From assembly GCF_035581345.1 (NCBI RefSeq), contig NZ_CP141608.1, forward strand, positions 2,200,501-2,264,500: a stretch of DNA of 64,000 nucleotides. The letters run 5' to 3'. Below are positions 8,756-16,952 of the stretch, one piece after another. The first letter of the stretch is position 1, and the number at the start of each line of letters is the position of its first letter. The translations under genes were made by a program, and so were the position numbers. Below the pieces are notes generated by a model. That model worked only from the letters and a program-made list of their open reading frames with translations. It was not told the origin of the DNA and did not search any database. The stretch comes from Pseudomonas sp. JQ170C. Lineage in GTDB: Bacteria > Pseudomonadota > Gammaproteobacteria > Pseudomonadales > Pseudomonadaceae.

Positions 8756-9541
8756 ATGGGTCAGCACGCGGGGTTGGATTACAGCGGCAAGGTGGTGCTC
8801 GTCACGGGCGGCACCAAGGGTATCGGCGCGGGGATCGCCAGCGAATTTCTCGCCGCCGGCGCCCAGGTGATTGTCTGTGCACGGCATGCGCCGCTGGAGG
8901 TGCCGACACATGGCAACAACCGCGCGGCGTTCATGCCGGCGGATGTGCGTGACAGCGATTCGCTGCAAGCGCTGTTCGATGCCATCGGTCACGAATACGG
9001 CCGCCTCGATGTGCTCGTCAACAATGCCGGCGGCAGCCCCCGGGCACCGGCCGCCGACGCATCGCCGCGGTTTCACGAGAGCATCATCCGTCTCAACCTG
9101 ATCGCCCCCTTCAATGTCGCCCAGCACGCCAACCGGCTGATGCAGGGGCAGGCCGAAGGTGGCTGCATTCTCTTTATCGGCAGCATCAGTGCCCTGCGTT
9201 CTTCGCCGGGTACCGCCGCCTATGGCGCGGCCAAGGCCGGCGTTCTGGCGCTGGTGCAGTCGCTGGCCGTGGAGTGGGCGCCGAAGGTACGGGTGGTGGC
9301 CGTCAGCCCGGGCCTGGTACTGACCGAGCAAGCCCACCTGCATTACGGCTCCGAAGCCGGTATCGCGGCCGTAAGCGCCGGCATTCCTGCCGGGCGCATG
9401 GCTGTGGCCGAAGACATCGCCAACGCCTGCCTGTACATGGCTTCGCCGCTGGCCGCTTACGCCAGCGGCTGCAATTTGCTGCTGCACGGCGGTGGCGAGC
9501 GCCCGGCGTTTCTTGATGCGGCCCAGGTGCTGCCGACCTGA
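8756..9541 (+). CDS. Short-chain dehydrogenase/reductase
   Basis: This classical SDR has 261 residues: TGGTKGIG (17-24), NNAG (89-92), Ser143 and Tyr156-x3-Lys160 (YGAAK). The start at 8756 has AAGGAG 7 bases upstream. It is the first gene of the rightward operon carrying the ChsH/Ltp2-like side-chain genes, so it may oxidise a 3-hydroxyacyl-CoA of the side chain or a ring hydroxyl. The sequence alone does not decide between these. Confidence 0.75.
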   Translation: MGQHAGLDYSGKVVLVTGGTKGIGAGIASEFLAAGAQVIVCARHAPLEVPTHGNNRAAFMPADVRDSDSLQALFDAIGHEYGRLDVLVNNAGGSPRAPAADASPRFHESIIRLNLIAPFNVAQHANRLMQGQAEGGCILFIGSISALRSSPGTAAYGAAKAGVLALVQSLAVEWAPKVRVVAVSPGLVLTEQAHLHYGSEAGIAAVSAGIPAGRMAVAEDIANACLYMASPLAAYASGCNLLLHGGGERPAFLDAAQVLPT

Positions 9542-9597
9542 TCGACCCCGGCAGCACCGGCGTGCCGGTCGCTGCCCTCACTTTGCAGGAGACGACT

Positions 9598-10584
9598 GTG
9601 GCAGATCCACAATTGCTGTCCAATGTGAGCGCCCTGGTGGGGCGCCAATACGGGCGGGTGTATGCCTGGGATGAGGTGAACGCACCGATGATTCGCCAGT
9701 GGTGCGAAATCATGGGCGTGGACAACCCGCTCTACACCAACCCCTGCGCAGCCCTTGAAAGCGTTCACGAAGGCCTGATCGCCCCGCCGGGGATGCTTCA
9801 GGTGTGGACCATGGAAGGCTTTCACGCCAACAACTACCCGCCAGGCTCCACCGACGAGAACCCCTACGAGGTGCTCAAGCTGTTTGAGGCCCACGGCTAC
9901 AACTCGGTGGTGGCGGTGAACTCCGAACTGACCTTCAACCGGCCCGTGCGCCTGGGCGAAAAGCTCTACTACACCACCCGCCTGGAGTCGGTAGGCGAGG
10001 AAAAAACCACCGGTCTTGGCACCGGCTTTTTCGTCACCCTGGTGATGAGCCATTTTGTCGAGAAAGCCGGGGGCGACGAGCCGGTGGGCGAGTTGCTGTT
10101 TCGCGTGTTCAAGTTCCGTCCGGCGGCCCAGGCCCCTGCAGCGCCTGCACCGGCCAGCGAGGCGCCGGTGGTGGCCAAGCGGCCGTTGCCGGGCATCAGT
10201 GACGACACCCGGTTCTTCTGGGAAGGCTGCGCCAAGGGCCAGTTGCTGATCCAGCGCTGCACGGCCTGCTCGACGCTGCGTCACCCACCGGCCCCGGTGT
10301 GCATCCAGTGCCACAGCTTCGATTGGGACACCGTGCAGGCCAGTGGCCGGGCCAGCCTGTATTCCTTCGTGGTCATGCATTACCCGGTGGTGGCGCCGTT
10401 CGAGCACCCCAACCCCATCGGCCTGATCGAGCTGGAGGAGGGCGTGCGCCTGATTGCCGGCCTGGTGGGCGTGGCGCCTGGCCAGTTGCAGATCGGCCAG
10501 CGCTTGCAGGTGGAGTTCCAGGTTTTCGATGAGCAGCAGACCTTGCCATTGTTCCGGCCGGTTGCCGGGCAGGAGGCGTCATGA
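9598..10584 (+). CDS. ChsH2-like MaoC-DUF35 fusion (steroid enoyl-CoA hydratase subunit)
   Basis: The start is the GTG at 9598 with AGGAG 7 bases upstream, giving 328 residues. Residues 1-175 form a MaoC-like hot-dog half without an obvious Asp/His hydratase dyad. An Ala/Pro-rich linker (176-195) leads to a DUF35 rubredoxin-like zinc ribbon and OB fold with Cys221, Cys224, Cys235 and Cys238. This is the domain order of mycobacterial ChsH2, whose MaoC half pairs with ChsH1 and whose DUF35 half binds the Ltp2 aldolase. ChsH1-like (11686) and Ltp2-like (12123) genes follow, so the trio should hydrate and then retro-aldol cleave a steroid side-chain enoyl-CoA. The cholate literature calls the equivalents Shy1/Sal1. 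Confidence 0.8.
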   Translation: MADPQLLSNVSALVGRQYGRVYAWDEVNAPMIRQWCEIMGVDNPLYTNPCAALESVHEGLIAPPGMLQVWTMEGFHANNYPPGSTDENPYEVLKLFEAHGYNSVVAVNSELTFNRPVRLGEKLYYTTRLESVGEEKTTGLGTGFFVTLVMSHFVEKAGGDEPVGELLFRVFKFRPAAQAPAAPAPASEAPVVAKRPLPGISDDTRFFWEGCAKGQLLIQRCTACSTLRHPPAPVCIQCHSFDWDTVQASGRASLYSFVVMHYPVVAPFEHPNPIGLIELEEGVRLIAGLVGVAPGQLQIGQRLQVEFQVFDEQQTLPLFRPVAGQEAS

Positions 10585-11714
10585 ACTTCGAGCTGAGCGA
10601 AGACCAGCGTGCCATCGCCCAGATGGCCGACAGCCTGTTTGCCGACCACTGTGACGACGACGCCCTGCGCCAATGGGACAACAGTGGCGAAGCCATGATG
10701 GGCGACCTCTGGGGCCTGTGCGTGGAAACCGGGCTGCATGCCCTGGCGATTCCCGAGCAGGCCGGTGGCAGCGACCTGGGGCTGACCGAGCTGATGCTGG
10801 TGCTCCAGGCCCAGGGTCGCAGCCTGGGTCAGGTGCCGCTGTGGCGTCACCAACTGGCGGCGGCGACCCTGGCGCATTTTGCCCTGGGCCAGGCTGCCGA
10901 CTGGGCGCAGCGGGCCGCCTCGGCCGAGGTGATCCTCAGCCTGTCCATCGACGCCCGCGCCAGTGCCTGCGGCATTGAACTCAAGGCGCAGCCTTGCGAA
11001 GGCGGCTGGTTGCTCGACGGCAGGGTATCGGCGCTCGCCTTCGGCCAGCAGGCCCAGGCCGCGCTGGTACTGGCCGAGGCCGAGGGCCAGCCACGGCTGG
11101 TGCTGCTGGACCTCGCTGCCGCGCAGGTTCGCCGCGTGCCGGGCGTGCTGACCCACGGCGAGCCGGTGGCCGAAGTCGAGGTCCGGGGTTTGCGCATCGG
11201 TGCCGAGCAACTGCTGCCCGGGCCTGCGCTGGACTGGCTGGAGCCGCGTGCCCAGGCGGCATTGGCCGCGCTGCAACTGGGCGTCAGTGCCGAGCACATC
11301 CGTCGCACCGTGGCCTACGTCAGCGAGCGCGAGCAGTTCGGCCGGCCGATCGGCAGCTTCCAGGCCGTGCAGATGAGCATGGCCGATGCCCACATCGCCC
11401 TCGAAGCCCTGCGCAGCAACCTCTGGCAGCTGTGCTACCGGCTCGATGCCGGCCTTGGCGCCAGCGCCCAGGCCCTGGCCACGGCGTACCTGGCCTGCGA
11501 GGCCGGGCACCGCATCGGCCATAACGCGCAGCACGTGCATGGCGGTATCGGCGTGGACCTTACCTACCCGATCCACCGCTTTCTCTATTGGAGCCGCGCC
11601 CTGGGCCTTGCCCTGGGGGGATCGGCGGCAAGCCTGGAACGCCTTGGCGACTGGCTGGGCGATAACGACAAGCTGGGATGGAAATATGACCTCGAAGAAC
11701 ACATTGCGCTTTGA
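10581..11714 (+). CDS. Acyl-CoA dehydrogenase family protein (probable heteromer subunit)
   Basis: This 377-residue protein has the ACAD fold: an N-terminal helical domain from residue 1, EREQFGRPIGSFQAVQ near 250, and HVHGGIGVDLTYPIHRF near 320. Its start overlaps the previous stop as ATGA. The central beta domain is divergent and lacks the usual S-E-x-x-A-G-S-D segment that the 13312 and 14584 products have, as expected for the non-flavin-contacting partner of a heteromeric steroid acyl-CoA dehydrogenase (ChsE/Scd1 type). Its likely partner is one of the ACADs downstream in the same operon. This pairing is inferred. Confidence 0.75.
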   Translation: MNFELSEDQRAIAQMADSLFADHCDDDALRQWDNSGEAMMGDLWGLCVETGLHALAIPEQAGGSDLGLTELMLVLQAQGRSLGQVPLWRHQLAAATLAHFALGQAADWAQRAASAEVILSLSIDARASACGIELKAQPCEGGWLLDGRVSALAFGQQAQAALVLAEAEGQPRLVLLDLAAAQVRRVPGVLTHGEPVAEVEVRGLRIGAEQLLPGPALDWLEPRAQAALAALQLGVSAEHIRRTVAYVSEREQFGRPIGSFQAVQMSMADAHIALEALRSNLWQLCYRLDAGLGASAQALATAYLACEAGHRIGHNAQHVHGGIGVDLTYPIHRFLYWSRALGLALGGSAASLERLGDWLGDNDKLGWKYDLEEHIAL

Positions 11715-12105
11715 AGACGTGCACCCCGGCGACGCGCTGCCGGCGCTGGTGATCCCGATCACCGTCGGCCTGATCGCAGGCGGTGCGATCGCCACCCGTG
11801 ACTACTTCCCGGGGCACCACGACCTGGAAGCGGCCAAGGCACTGGGCTCGCCACACCTGTTCATGAACATCCTCACCACCAACGGCCTGGTGCAGCGCTT
11901 CGTCGAAGGCTGGGCAGGGCCACTGGCGCAGTTCGTGTCGCTGAAGATCAAGCTGGGCGCGCCCAACTACCCCGGCGACAGCATGACCTTCAACGGCAGC
12001 GTGACCAGCAAGGATGCCGACACCGGCACCGTGCAGGTGACCTTGAGCGGCAAGAATTCCATGGGCAATCACGTGACCGGTACGGTCGCGCTGATCCTGC
12101 CCTGA
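11686..12105 (+). CDS. ChsH1-like MaoC hydratase subunit
   Basis: This small MaoC hot-dog protein has 139 residues. The ATG at 11686 lies inside the end of the preceding ACAD gene (29-bp overlap), indicating coupled translation. The segment RDYFPGHHDLEAAKALGSPH (residues 38-57) carries the acidic and histidine residues expected at the hydratase active site. In mycobacteria ChsH1 supplies the catalytic half and ChsH2 the structural half of the steroid-enoyl-CoA hydratase, and the same gene neighbourhood is present here. Confidence 0.78.
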   Translation: MTSKNTLRFEDVHPGDALPALVIPITVGLIAGGAIATRDYFPGHHDLEAAKALGSPHLFMNILTTNGLVQRFVEGWAGPLAQFVSLKIKLGAPNYPGDSMTFNGSVTSKDADTGTVQVTLSGKNSMGNHVTGTVALILP

Positions 12106-12122
12106 CAGGCGGAGACACACAG

Positions 12123-13301
12123 ATGACCGATTCATCGCTTGGCGGTCGCGCCGCCATTGTTGGCCTGGGCGCCACCGAATTTTCCAAGAACTCCGGGCGC
12201 ACCGAGCTGCGCCTGGCCCTGGAAGCCACCTTGAGTGCGCTCAAGGATGCCGGTATCGACCCCTCCGAGGTCGAGGGCTTCAGCTCGTACTCGGTGGACA
12301 AGGTGCCCGAATACGAAATTGCCCGCCTGCTCGGTTGCAAGGACGTCAAGTTCTTCTCCCAGGTGCCCCACGGCGGCGGCGCTGCCTGCGGGCCGGTGAT
12401 GCATGCGGCCATGGCCGTGGCCACCGGCGTTGCCAAGGTGGTGGTGGTCTACCGGGCCATGAACGAGCGTTCCTGGTACCGCTTCGGCACCGGCACCTAC
12501 GGCTTTGCCTCGACGCCGATCTTCGAGAACGTCAACTACGGCTGGTACATGCCCCACGGCTTTCACACCCCGGCCGCCTGGGTGGGCATGTTCGCCCAGC
12601 GCTACATGCACACCTACGGCGCAACCTCCGAAGATTTCGGCCGGGTAGCGGTAGCGGTGCGCGACTTTGCCGCCACCAACCCGGCAGCGTTCTTCTATGA
12701 GAAGCCGATCACCCTGGAAGAGCACCAGGCCTCGCGCTGGATCTGCGAACCGCTGCACCTGCTCGACTGCTGCCAGGAGTCCGATGGCGCGGTGGCCATG
12801 GTGATCACCTCGGCCGAGCGTGCCCGCGACCTGGCGCAGAAGCCGGTAATCATCAAGGCCGGCTCCCAAGGCATCACCGATGGCCAGCAGATCATGACCT
12901 CGTTCTACCGCGACGACATCACCGGCCTGCCGGAGATGGGCGTGGTGGCCCGCGAACTGTACCGCCAGTCGAAGCTCGGCCCGGACGACTTGCAGACCGC
13001 GGTGATCTACGACCACTTCACCCCGTTCGTGCTGCCGCAACTTGAAGCGTTCGGTTTTGCCCGTCGCGGCGAGGCCAAGGAATTCATCCGTGCCGGCCAC
13101 CACGCCCGTGGCGGCAAGTTGCCGATCAACACCCACGGCGGCCAGTTGGGCGAGGCCTATATCCACGGCATGAACGGCGTGGCCGAAGCGGTGCGCCAGG
13201 TGCGCGGCACGGCGGTCAACCAGGTGGACGATGTGCATAACGTGTTGGTGACCGCCGGTACCGGCGTGCCTACCAGCGGCCTGATTCTCGGCGCGGCCTA
13301 A
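12123..13301 (+). CDS. Ltp2-like thiolase-fold retro-aldolase
   Basis: This 392-residue non-condensing thiolase relative (SCP2-thiolase/lipid-transfer type) starts 17 bp after the MaoC gene. Family features are AAIVGLGATEFSKNSG at the N-terminus, LDCCQESDGAVAMVI in the middle, YDHFTPFVLPQLEAFGF and the C-terminal NTHGGQLGEAYIHGMNG. In Ltp2/Sal1 enzymes this fold cleaves a 22-hydroxy steroid-CoA to a ketone or aldehyde plus propionyl- or acetyl-CoA, in complex with the DUF35 domain of ChsH2. The adjacent ChsH2- and ChsH1-like genes support this. The exact cleavage product depends on the substrate and is not visible. Confidence 0.8.
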   Translation: MTDSSLGGRAAIVGLGATEFSKNSGRTELRLALEATLSALKDAGIDPSEVEGFSSYSVDKVPEYEIARLLGCKDVKFFSQVPHGGGAACGPVMHAAMAVATGVAKVVVVYRAMNERSWYRFGTGTYGFASTPIFENVNYGWYMPHGFHTPAAWVGMFAQRYMHTYGATSEDFGRVAVAVRDFAATNPAAFFYEKPITLEEHQASRWICEPLHLLDCCQESDGAVAMVITSAERARDLAQKPVIIKAGSQGITDGQQIMTSFYRDDITGLPEMGVVARELYRQSKLGPDDLQTAVIYDHFTPFVLPQLEAFGFARRGEAKEFIRAGHHARGGKLPINTHGGQLGEAYIHGMNGVAEAVRQVRGTAVNQVDDVHNVLVTAGTGVPTSGLILGAA

Positions 13302-13311
13302 GGAGCAGCTC

Positions 13312-14481
13312 ATGTTCGTTGATCTCACCCCCGAACAACAGGCGCTGCGCCATAAGGTGCGCGACTACTTCCAGGCCCTCATGACCCCGCAACTGCGTGA
13401 GCAGCTGCGCGGCCAGGAAGGCGGCGAGCTGTTTCGCCAGACCGTGCGCCAGATGGGCCGCGATGGCTGGCTGGCGGTGGGCTGGCCCAAGGAACATGGC
13501 GGCCAGGGCTATGCCGCCACCGAGCAGTTGATCTTTTTCGAGGAGGCCAACATTGCTGGCGCGCCATTGCCGTTCGTGACCATCAGCACCGTAGGCCCGG
13601 CCCTCATCGCCCACGGCAGCGCGCAGCAGAAAGAGCGCTTTTTGCCCGGCATCGCCGGCGGCGAAATCATGTTCGCCATCGGTTATTCCGAGCCCGGTGC
13701 CGGCAGTGACCTGGCGGTACTCAAGACCTCGGCGCGGCTCGAAGAGGACCACTTTCTGGTCAACGGCAACAAGCTGTGGACCTCGGGCGCGGAGTCGGCC
13801 GACTACATCTGGCTGGCAGCGCGTACCGACCCCACCCAGGCGCGGCACAAGGGGGTGTCGATCCTGATCCTCGACACCCAGCTGCCGGGCTTTTCCAGCA
13901 CCCTGATCCCGACCACCAGCAACCCCACCACCGCCACCTATTACGACAACGTGCGGGTGCCCAAGGACATGCTGGTGGGCGAGCTGCACGGCGGCTGGAA
14001 GCTGATCACCGCCCAGCTCAACCACGAACGCCTGGGCCTGGGCTCCTGGTCGGACAAGATCGCCGGGCTGTTCCGCCGCGTGTACCTGTGGGCCCGCAGC
14101 CGTGACGAGCAGGGCCGTCGGGCGATGGACAAGGCCTGGGTGCGCAGCTCGCTTGCCGAGTGCTATGCGCGCCTGGAGGCCATGCGCCTGACCAACTTTC
14201 GCATCGCTGCCGACCTTGAACACGATCGCGTGGATGTGGCCCTGGCCTCGACCACCAAGGTCTACGGCTCGGAGTCGGCCATCGAGATCTTGCGCAGGCT
14301 CTCGGCCATTGTCGGTGCCAACGGCTCGCTGCGCAGCGGCTCGGCGGCGGCCCTGCTGCACGGCGACCTGGAATACGAAGTGCGTGCCTCGGTGACCGTG
14401 ACCTTTGGTGGCGGTACCAACGAGATCCAGCGCGAACTGATCGCCCAGTTCGGCCTGGGCATGCCCCGGCCACACAGGTAG
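13312..14481 (+). CDS. Acyl-CoA dehydrogenase
   Basis: This complete 389-residue ACAD has IGYSEPGAGSDLAVLKT and KLWTSGAESADYIWL for flavin and substrate, LNHERLG, and C-terminal TFGGGTNEIQRELIAQFGLGMPR. GGAGCAGCTC precedes the ATG at 13312. It is in the side-chain operon 10 bp after the aldolase. It probably oxidises a steroid side-chain acyl-CoA to the 2-enoyl-CoA, possibly with the divergent ACAD at 10581. Its stop codon TAG is formed by the first bases of a REP palindrome that begins at 14478. Confidence 0.83.
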   Translation: MFVDLTPEQQALRHKVRDYFQALMTPQLREQLRGQEGGELFRQTVRQMGRDGWLAVGWPKEHGGQGYAATEQLIFFEEANIAGAPLPFVTISTVGPALIAHGSAQQKERFLPGIAGGEIMFAIGYSEPGAGSDLAVLKTSARLEEDHFLVNGNKLWTSGAESADYIWLAARTDPTQARHKGVSILILDTQLPGFSSTLIPTTSNPTTATYYDNVRVPKDMLVGELHGGWKLITAQLNHERLGLGSWSDKIAGLFRRVYLWARSRDEQGRRAMDKAWVRSSLAECYARLEAMRLTNFRIAADLEHDRVDVALASTTKVYGSESAIEILRRLSAIVGANGSLRSGSAAALLHGDLEYEVRASVTVTFGGGTNEIQRELIAQFGLGMPRPHR

Positions 14482-14549
14482 GCGCGGGCTTGCCCCGCGA
14501 TAGCGGTGTGTCAGGCACCCCGTATCGCGGGGCAAGCCCGCTCCCACAG
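14478..14549 (+). repeat. REP doublet (REPIN)
   Basis: Two inverted REP cores, GTAGGCGCGGGCTTGCCCCGCG and CGCGGGGCAAGCCCGCTCCCAC, are separated by about 25 bases. They fill most of the 102-bp gap between two ACAD genes. The first core contributes the stop codon of the upstream gene. The resulting hairpin could stabilise or attenuate the operon mRNA. Confidence 0.85.
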
Positions 14550-14583
14550 GCCGCGTAACCCAACAACAATAAAGGTCAATCTC

Positions 14584-15789
14584 ATGAGCACCATCGAGCA
14601 ATTTCGGCACGACACCCGGGCCTGGCTTGAGGCCAACTGCCCGCCCTCCATGCGCACCGCGATGGGTGAAGGCGATGTGGTCTGGGGCGCGCAGCAACCG
14701 CAGTTTCCGAGCACCGACGCGCAGCTGTGGTTCGAGCGCATGCGCGACAAGGGCTGGTTCTGCCCCGAGTGGCCCCAGGCCTACGGCGGCGCGGGCCTGA
14801 GTGCCGAGCAACTGGCGGTGCTGGAAAGCGAAATGCGTCGCCTCAAGTGCCGCCCGCCGCAGATCAACCTGGGCGTGTGGATGCTCGGCCCGGTGCTGCT
14901 GGAGTTCGGCAGCGAGGCGCAAAAACAGACCTTGCTGCCGCCCATGGCGCGCGGCGAAGTGCGCTGGTGCCAGGGCTTCTCCGAGCCCAACGCCGGCTCC
15001 GACCTCGCCAGCCTGAAGATGAGTGCCCGCGATGCGGGTGACCACTTCGTGGTCGATGGCAGCAAGATCTGGACGTCCTATGGCGACAAGTCCGACTGGA
15101 TGTACGCGCTGGTGCGCACCGACCCGGCCGCGCCCAAGCACGAGGGCATCAGCCTGATCGTGCTCGACATGCGCAGCCCTGGGGTGAACCCGGTGCCGAT
15201 TGATCTGATCAGCGGCAAATCGGCGTTCTGCCAGGTGTTCTTCGACGGCGTCAAAGTGCCCAAAAGCCAGTTGATCGGCCCGCTCAACGGTGGCTGGAAC
15301 CTGGCCAAGCGCCTGCTGCAACACGAGCGCAAGGCCATGTCCAAGTTCGGTGAGATCAGCCTGCCGTCCCACGTTGATCTGCTGGCCTTGCTGCGCGAGT
15401 ACCTGCCGCAGCCACGCAGCCAGAGTGAGTACGTGCTGCAGGGGCGCGCGGTGGCGTGTGCCATGAACGAACGCAGCTACGACCTCACGGTGCAGCGCAT
15501 GGGCCAGGCGGCGCAGGCGGGCGACGACATCAGCGGCCTGATGGCGATGATGAAGCTGGTGCACACCGAGCAGGAGCGCGACAAGTTCGAGGTGCTGCTC
15601 GACCTTATGGGCGGCTGTGCCATGGGCTGGCAGTCCGACGCCTTCAACGATGCGCAGTTGAACATTACCCGCAGCTGGCTCAACAGCTATGCCCTGACCA
15701 TCTCCGGCGGCGCGTCGGAGGTGCAGCTCAACGTGATTGCCAAGCGCGTGCTTGGTCTGCCCGATGCCAAGAAAGGAGTGACGCCATGA
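14584..15789 (+). CDS. Acyl-CoA dehydrogenase (large-subunit type)
   Basis: The product has 401 residues from the ATG at 14584 (AAAGG about 10 bases upstream). In-frame codons back to 14506 lie in the REP doublet and are discounted. It has GFSEPNAGSDLASLKMSA, SKIWTSYGDKSDWMYALVRT, LLQHERKAMSKFG, and ISGGASEVQLNVIAKRVLGLP near the C-terminus. Its stop overlaps the start of the next ACAD (ATGA), the usual arrangement of heterotetrameric steroid ACADs (FadE28/29, ChsE4/5 type). A role in side-chain or ring-derived acyl-CoA oxidation is inferred. Confidence 0.83.
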   Translation: MSTIEQFRHDTRAWLEANCPPSMRTAMGEGDVVWGAQQPQFPSTDAQLWFERMRDKGWFCPEWPQAYGGAGLSAEQLAVLESEMRRLKCRPPQINLGVWMLGPVLLEFGSEAQKQTLLPPMARGEVRWCQGFSEPNAGSDLASLKMSARDAGDHFVVDGSKIWTSYGDKSDWMYALVRTDPAAPKHEGISLIVLDMRSPGVNPVPIDLISGKSAFCQVFFDGVKVPKSQLIGPLNGGWNLAKRLLQHERKAMSKFGEISLPSHVDLLALLREYLPQPRSQSEYVLQGRAVACAMNERSYDLTVQRMGQAAQAGDDISGLMAMMKLVHTEQERDKFEVLLDLMGGCAMGWQSDAFNDAQLNITRSWLNSYALTISGGASEVQLNVIAKRVLGLPDAKKGVTP

Positions 15790-16940
15790 ACCTGGTCTAC
15801 AGCGACGAGCAGCGTTTGCTGGCCGACAGTGCGCGGGATTTTCTCGCCGCGCGCAGCCCGGTCAGTGCCCAGCGCCGGTTGCGTGACGAGGCCGGTAGCA
15901 CGGGGTTCGATCCACAGCTGTGGCGCGATGCCGTGGCGCTGGGCTGGAGCGCCATTCCGTTTCCCGAGCAACTGGGTGGCCTGGATTTCGGCTGCATGGG
16001 CCTGGGGCCGATCTTCGAGTCCATCGGCCGCAACCTGGCCGCCACGCCGTTGTTGTCCAGTGTGGTGCTGGGTGGCTCGCTGCTGCACCTGGCCGGCAGC
16101 GCCGCGCAGCTTGACCGCTGGCTGGCGCCGTTGATCGCCGGCGACCTGCGCCTGGCCCTGGCCCTGGACGAGCAGGCCCGTCATGCGCCGCAAGGCACCG
16201 TGCTTGAAGCCCGCGCCGAGGGCGACGGCTATTGCCTTGAAGGCGACAAGTACTGGGTGCTCGATGGCCTGGGCGCCGATGCCTACCTGGTGGCAGCACG
16301 GGTGGCGGGGCTTGCCGGGGACGAGCAGGGCATCAGCCTGTTCCTGCTGCCGGCCAACACGCCGGGGTTGCAGTGCAGCGCTTTGCCGCTGATCGATGCG
16401 CGCAATTGCGCCCGCTTGCGCCTTGAGCAGGTGCGGGTCGGGCGCGATGCGCTGTTGGGTGAACCGGGGCAGGGCTGGGCCAGCCTGGACCTGGCCCTGG
16501 ATCGCGGCCGGGCATGCCTGGCGGCCGAACTGCTGGGCGCTGCCGAGCAGCTGTTTGAAACCACCCTGGACTACCTCAAGACACGGGTGCAGTTCGACAC
16601 GCCGATTGGCAGCTTCCAGGCCCTGCAGCACCGCGCCGCCCAGCTCTACGTCGACCTGGCCCTGAGCCGCAGCGCGGTCATGGCCGCCTTGTCGGCACTC
16701 GATGACCACAGCCTGAGCGCCGCCGCCCGCGGCCGCCTGGTGAGCCTGGCGAAGTGGAAGGCCGGCGATACCGCGCTCAAGGTCAGCAATGAGGCGGTGC
16801 AGATGCACGGCGGCATCGGCGTCACCGACGAGCTGGATGTGGGCCTTTACCTGAAGCGGGTGCGGGTGGCCCAGGCCTGCCTGGGTGATCGCGACTTTCA
16901 TTGCGAGCGCTACGCGGCCCTGGCCACGGCGAGCGCCTGA
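15786..16940 (+). CDS. Acyl-CoA dehydrogenase (partner subunit)
   Basis: This 384-residue ACAD starts at the ATG overlapping the preceding stop (ATGA, 15786-15789). It contains RVQFDTPIGSFQALQHRAAQ and NEAVQMHGGIGVTDELDVGLYLKR, the C-terminal half signatures. The beta-domain S-E-P-x-A-G-S-D segment of its neighbour is absent, pointing to the alpha/beta division of labour in heteromeric steroid ACADs. It probably forms a complex with the 14584 product. It is followed at 12 bp by the acyl-CoA synthetase gene. Confidence 0.8.
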   Translation: MNLVYSDEQRLLADSARDFLAARSPVSAQRRLRDEAGSTGFDPQLWRDAVALGWSAIPFPEQLGGLDFGCMGLGPIFESIGRNLAATPLLSSVVLGGSLLHLAGSAAQLDRWLAPLIAGDLRLALALDEQARHAPQGTVLEARAEGDGYCLEGDKYWVLDGLGADAYLVAARVAGLAGDEQGISLFLLPANTPGLQCSALPLIDARNCARLRLEQVRVGRDALLGEPGQGWASLDLALDRGRACLAAELLGAAEQLFETTLDYLKTRVQFDTPIGSFQALQHRAAQLYVDLALSRSAVMAALSALDDHSLSAAARGRLVSLAKWKAGDTALKVSNEAVQMHGGIGVTDELDVGLYLKRVRVAQACLGDRDFHCERYAALATASA

Positions 16941-16952
16941 GCGGAGAACACT

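Noticed and set aside
13270..15564. 764-codon leftward open frame opposite two ACAD genes
   Set aside because: It runs through a REP doublet and two rightward genes with conserved ACAD signatures; no domain is recognisable.
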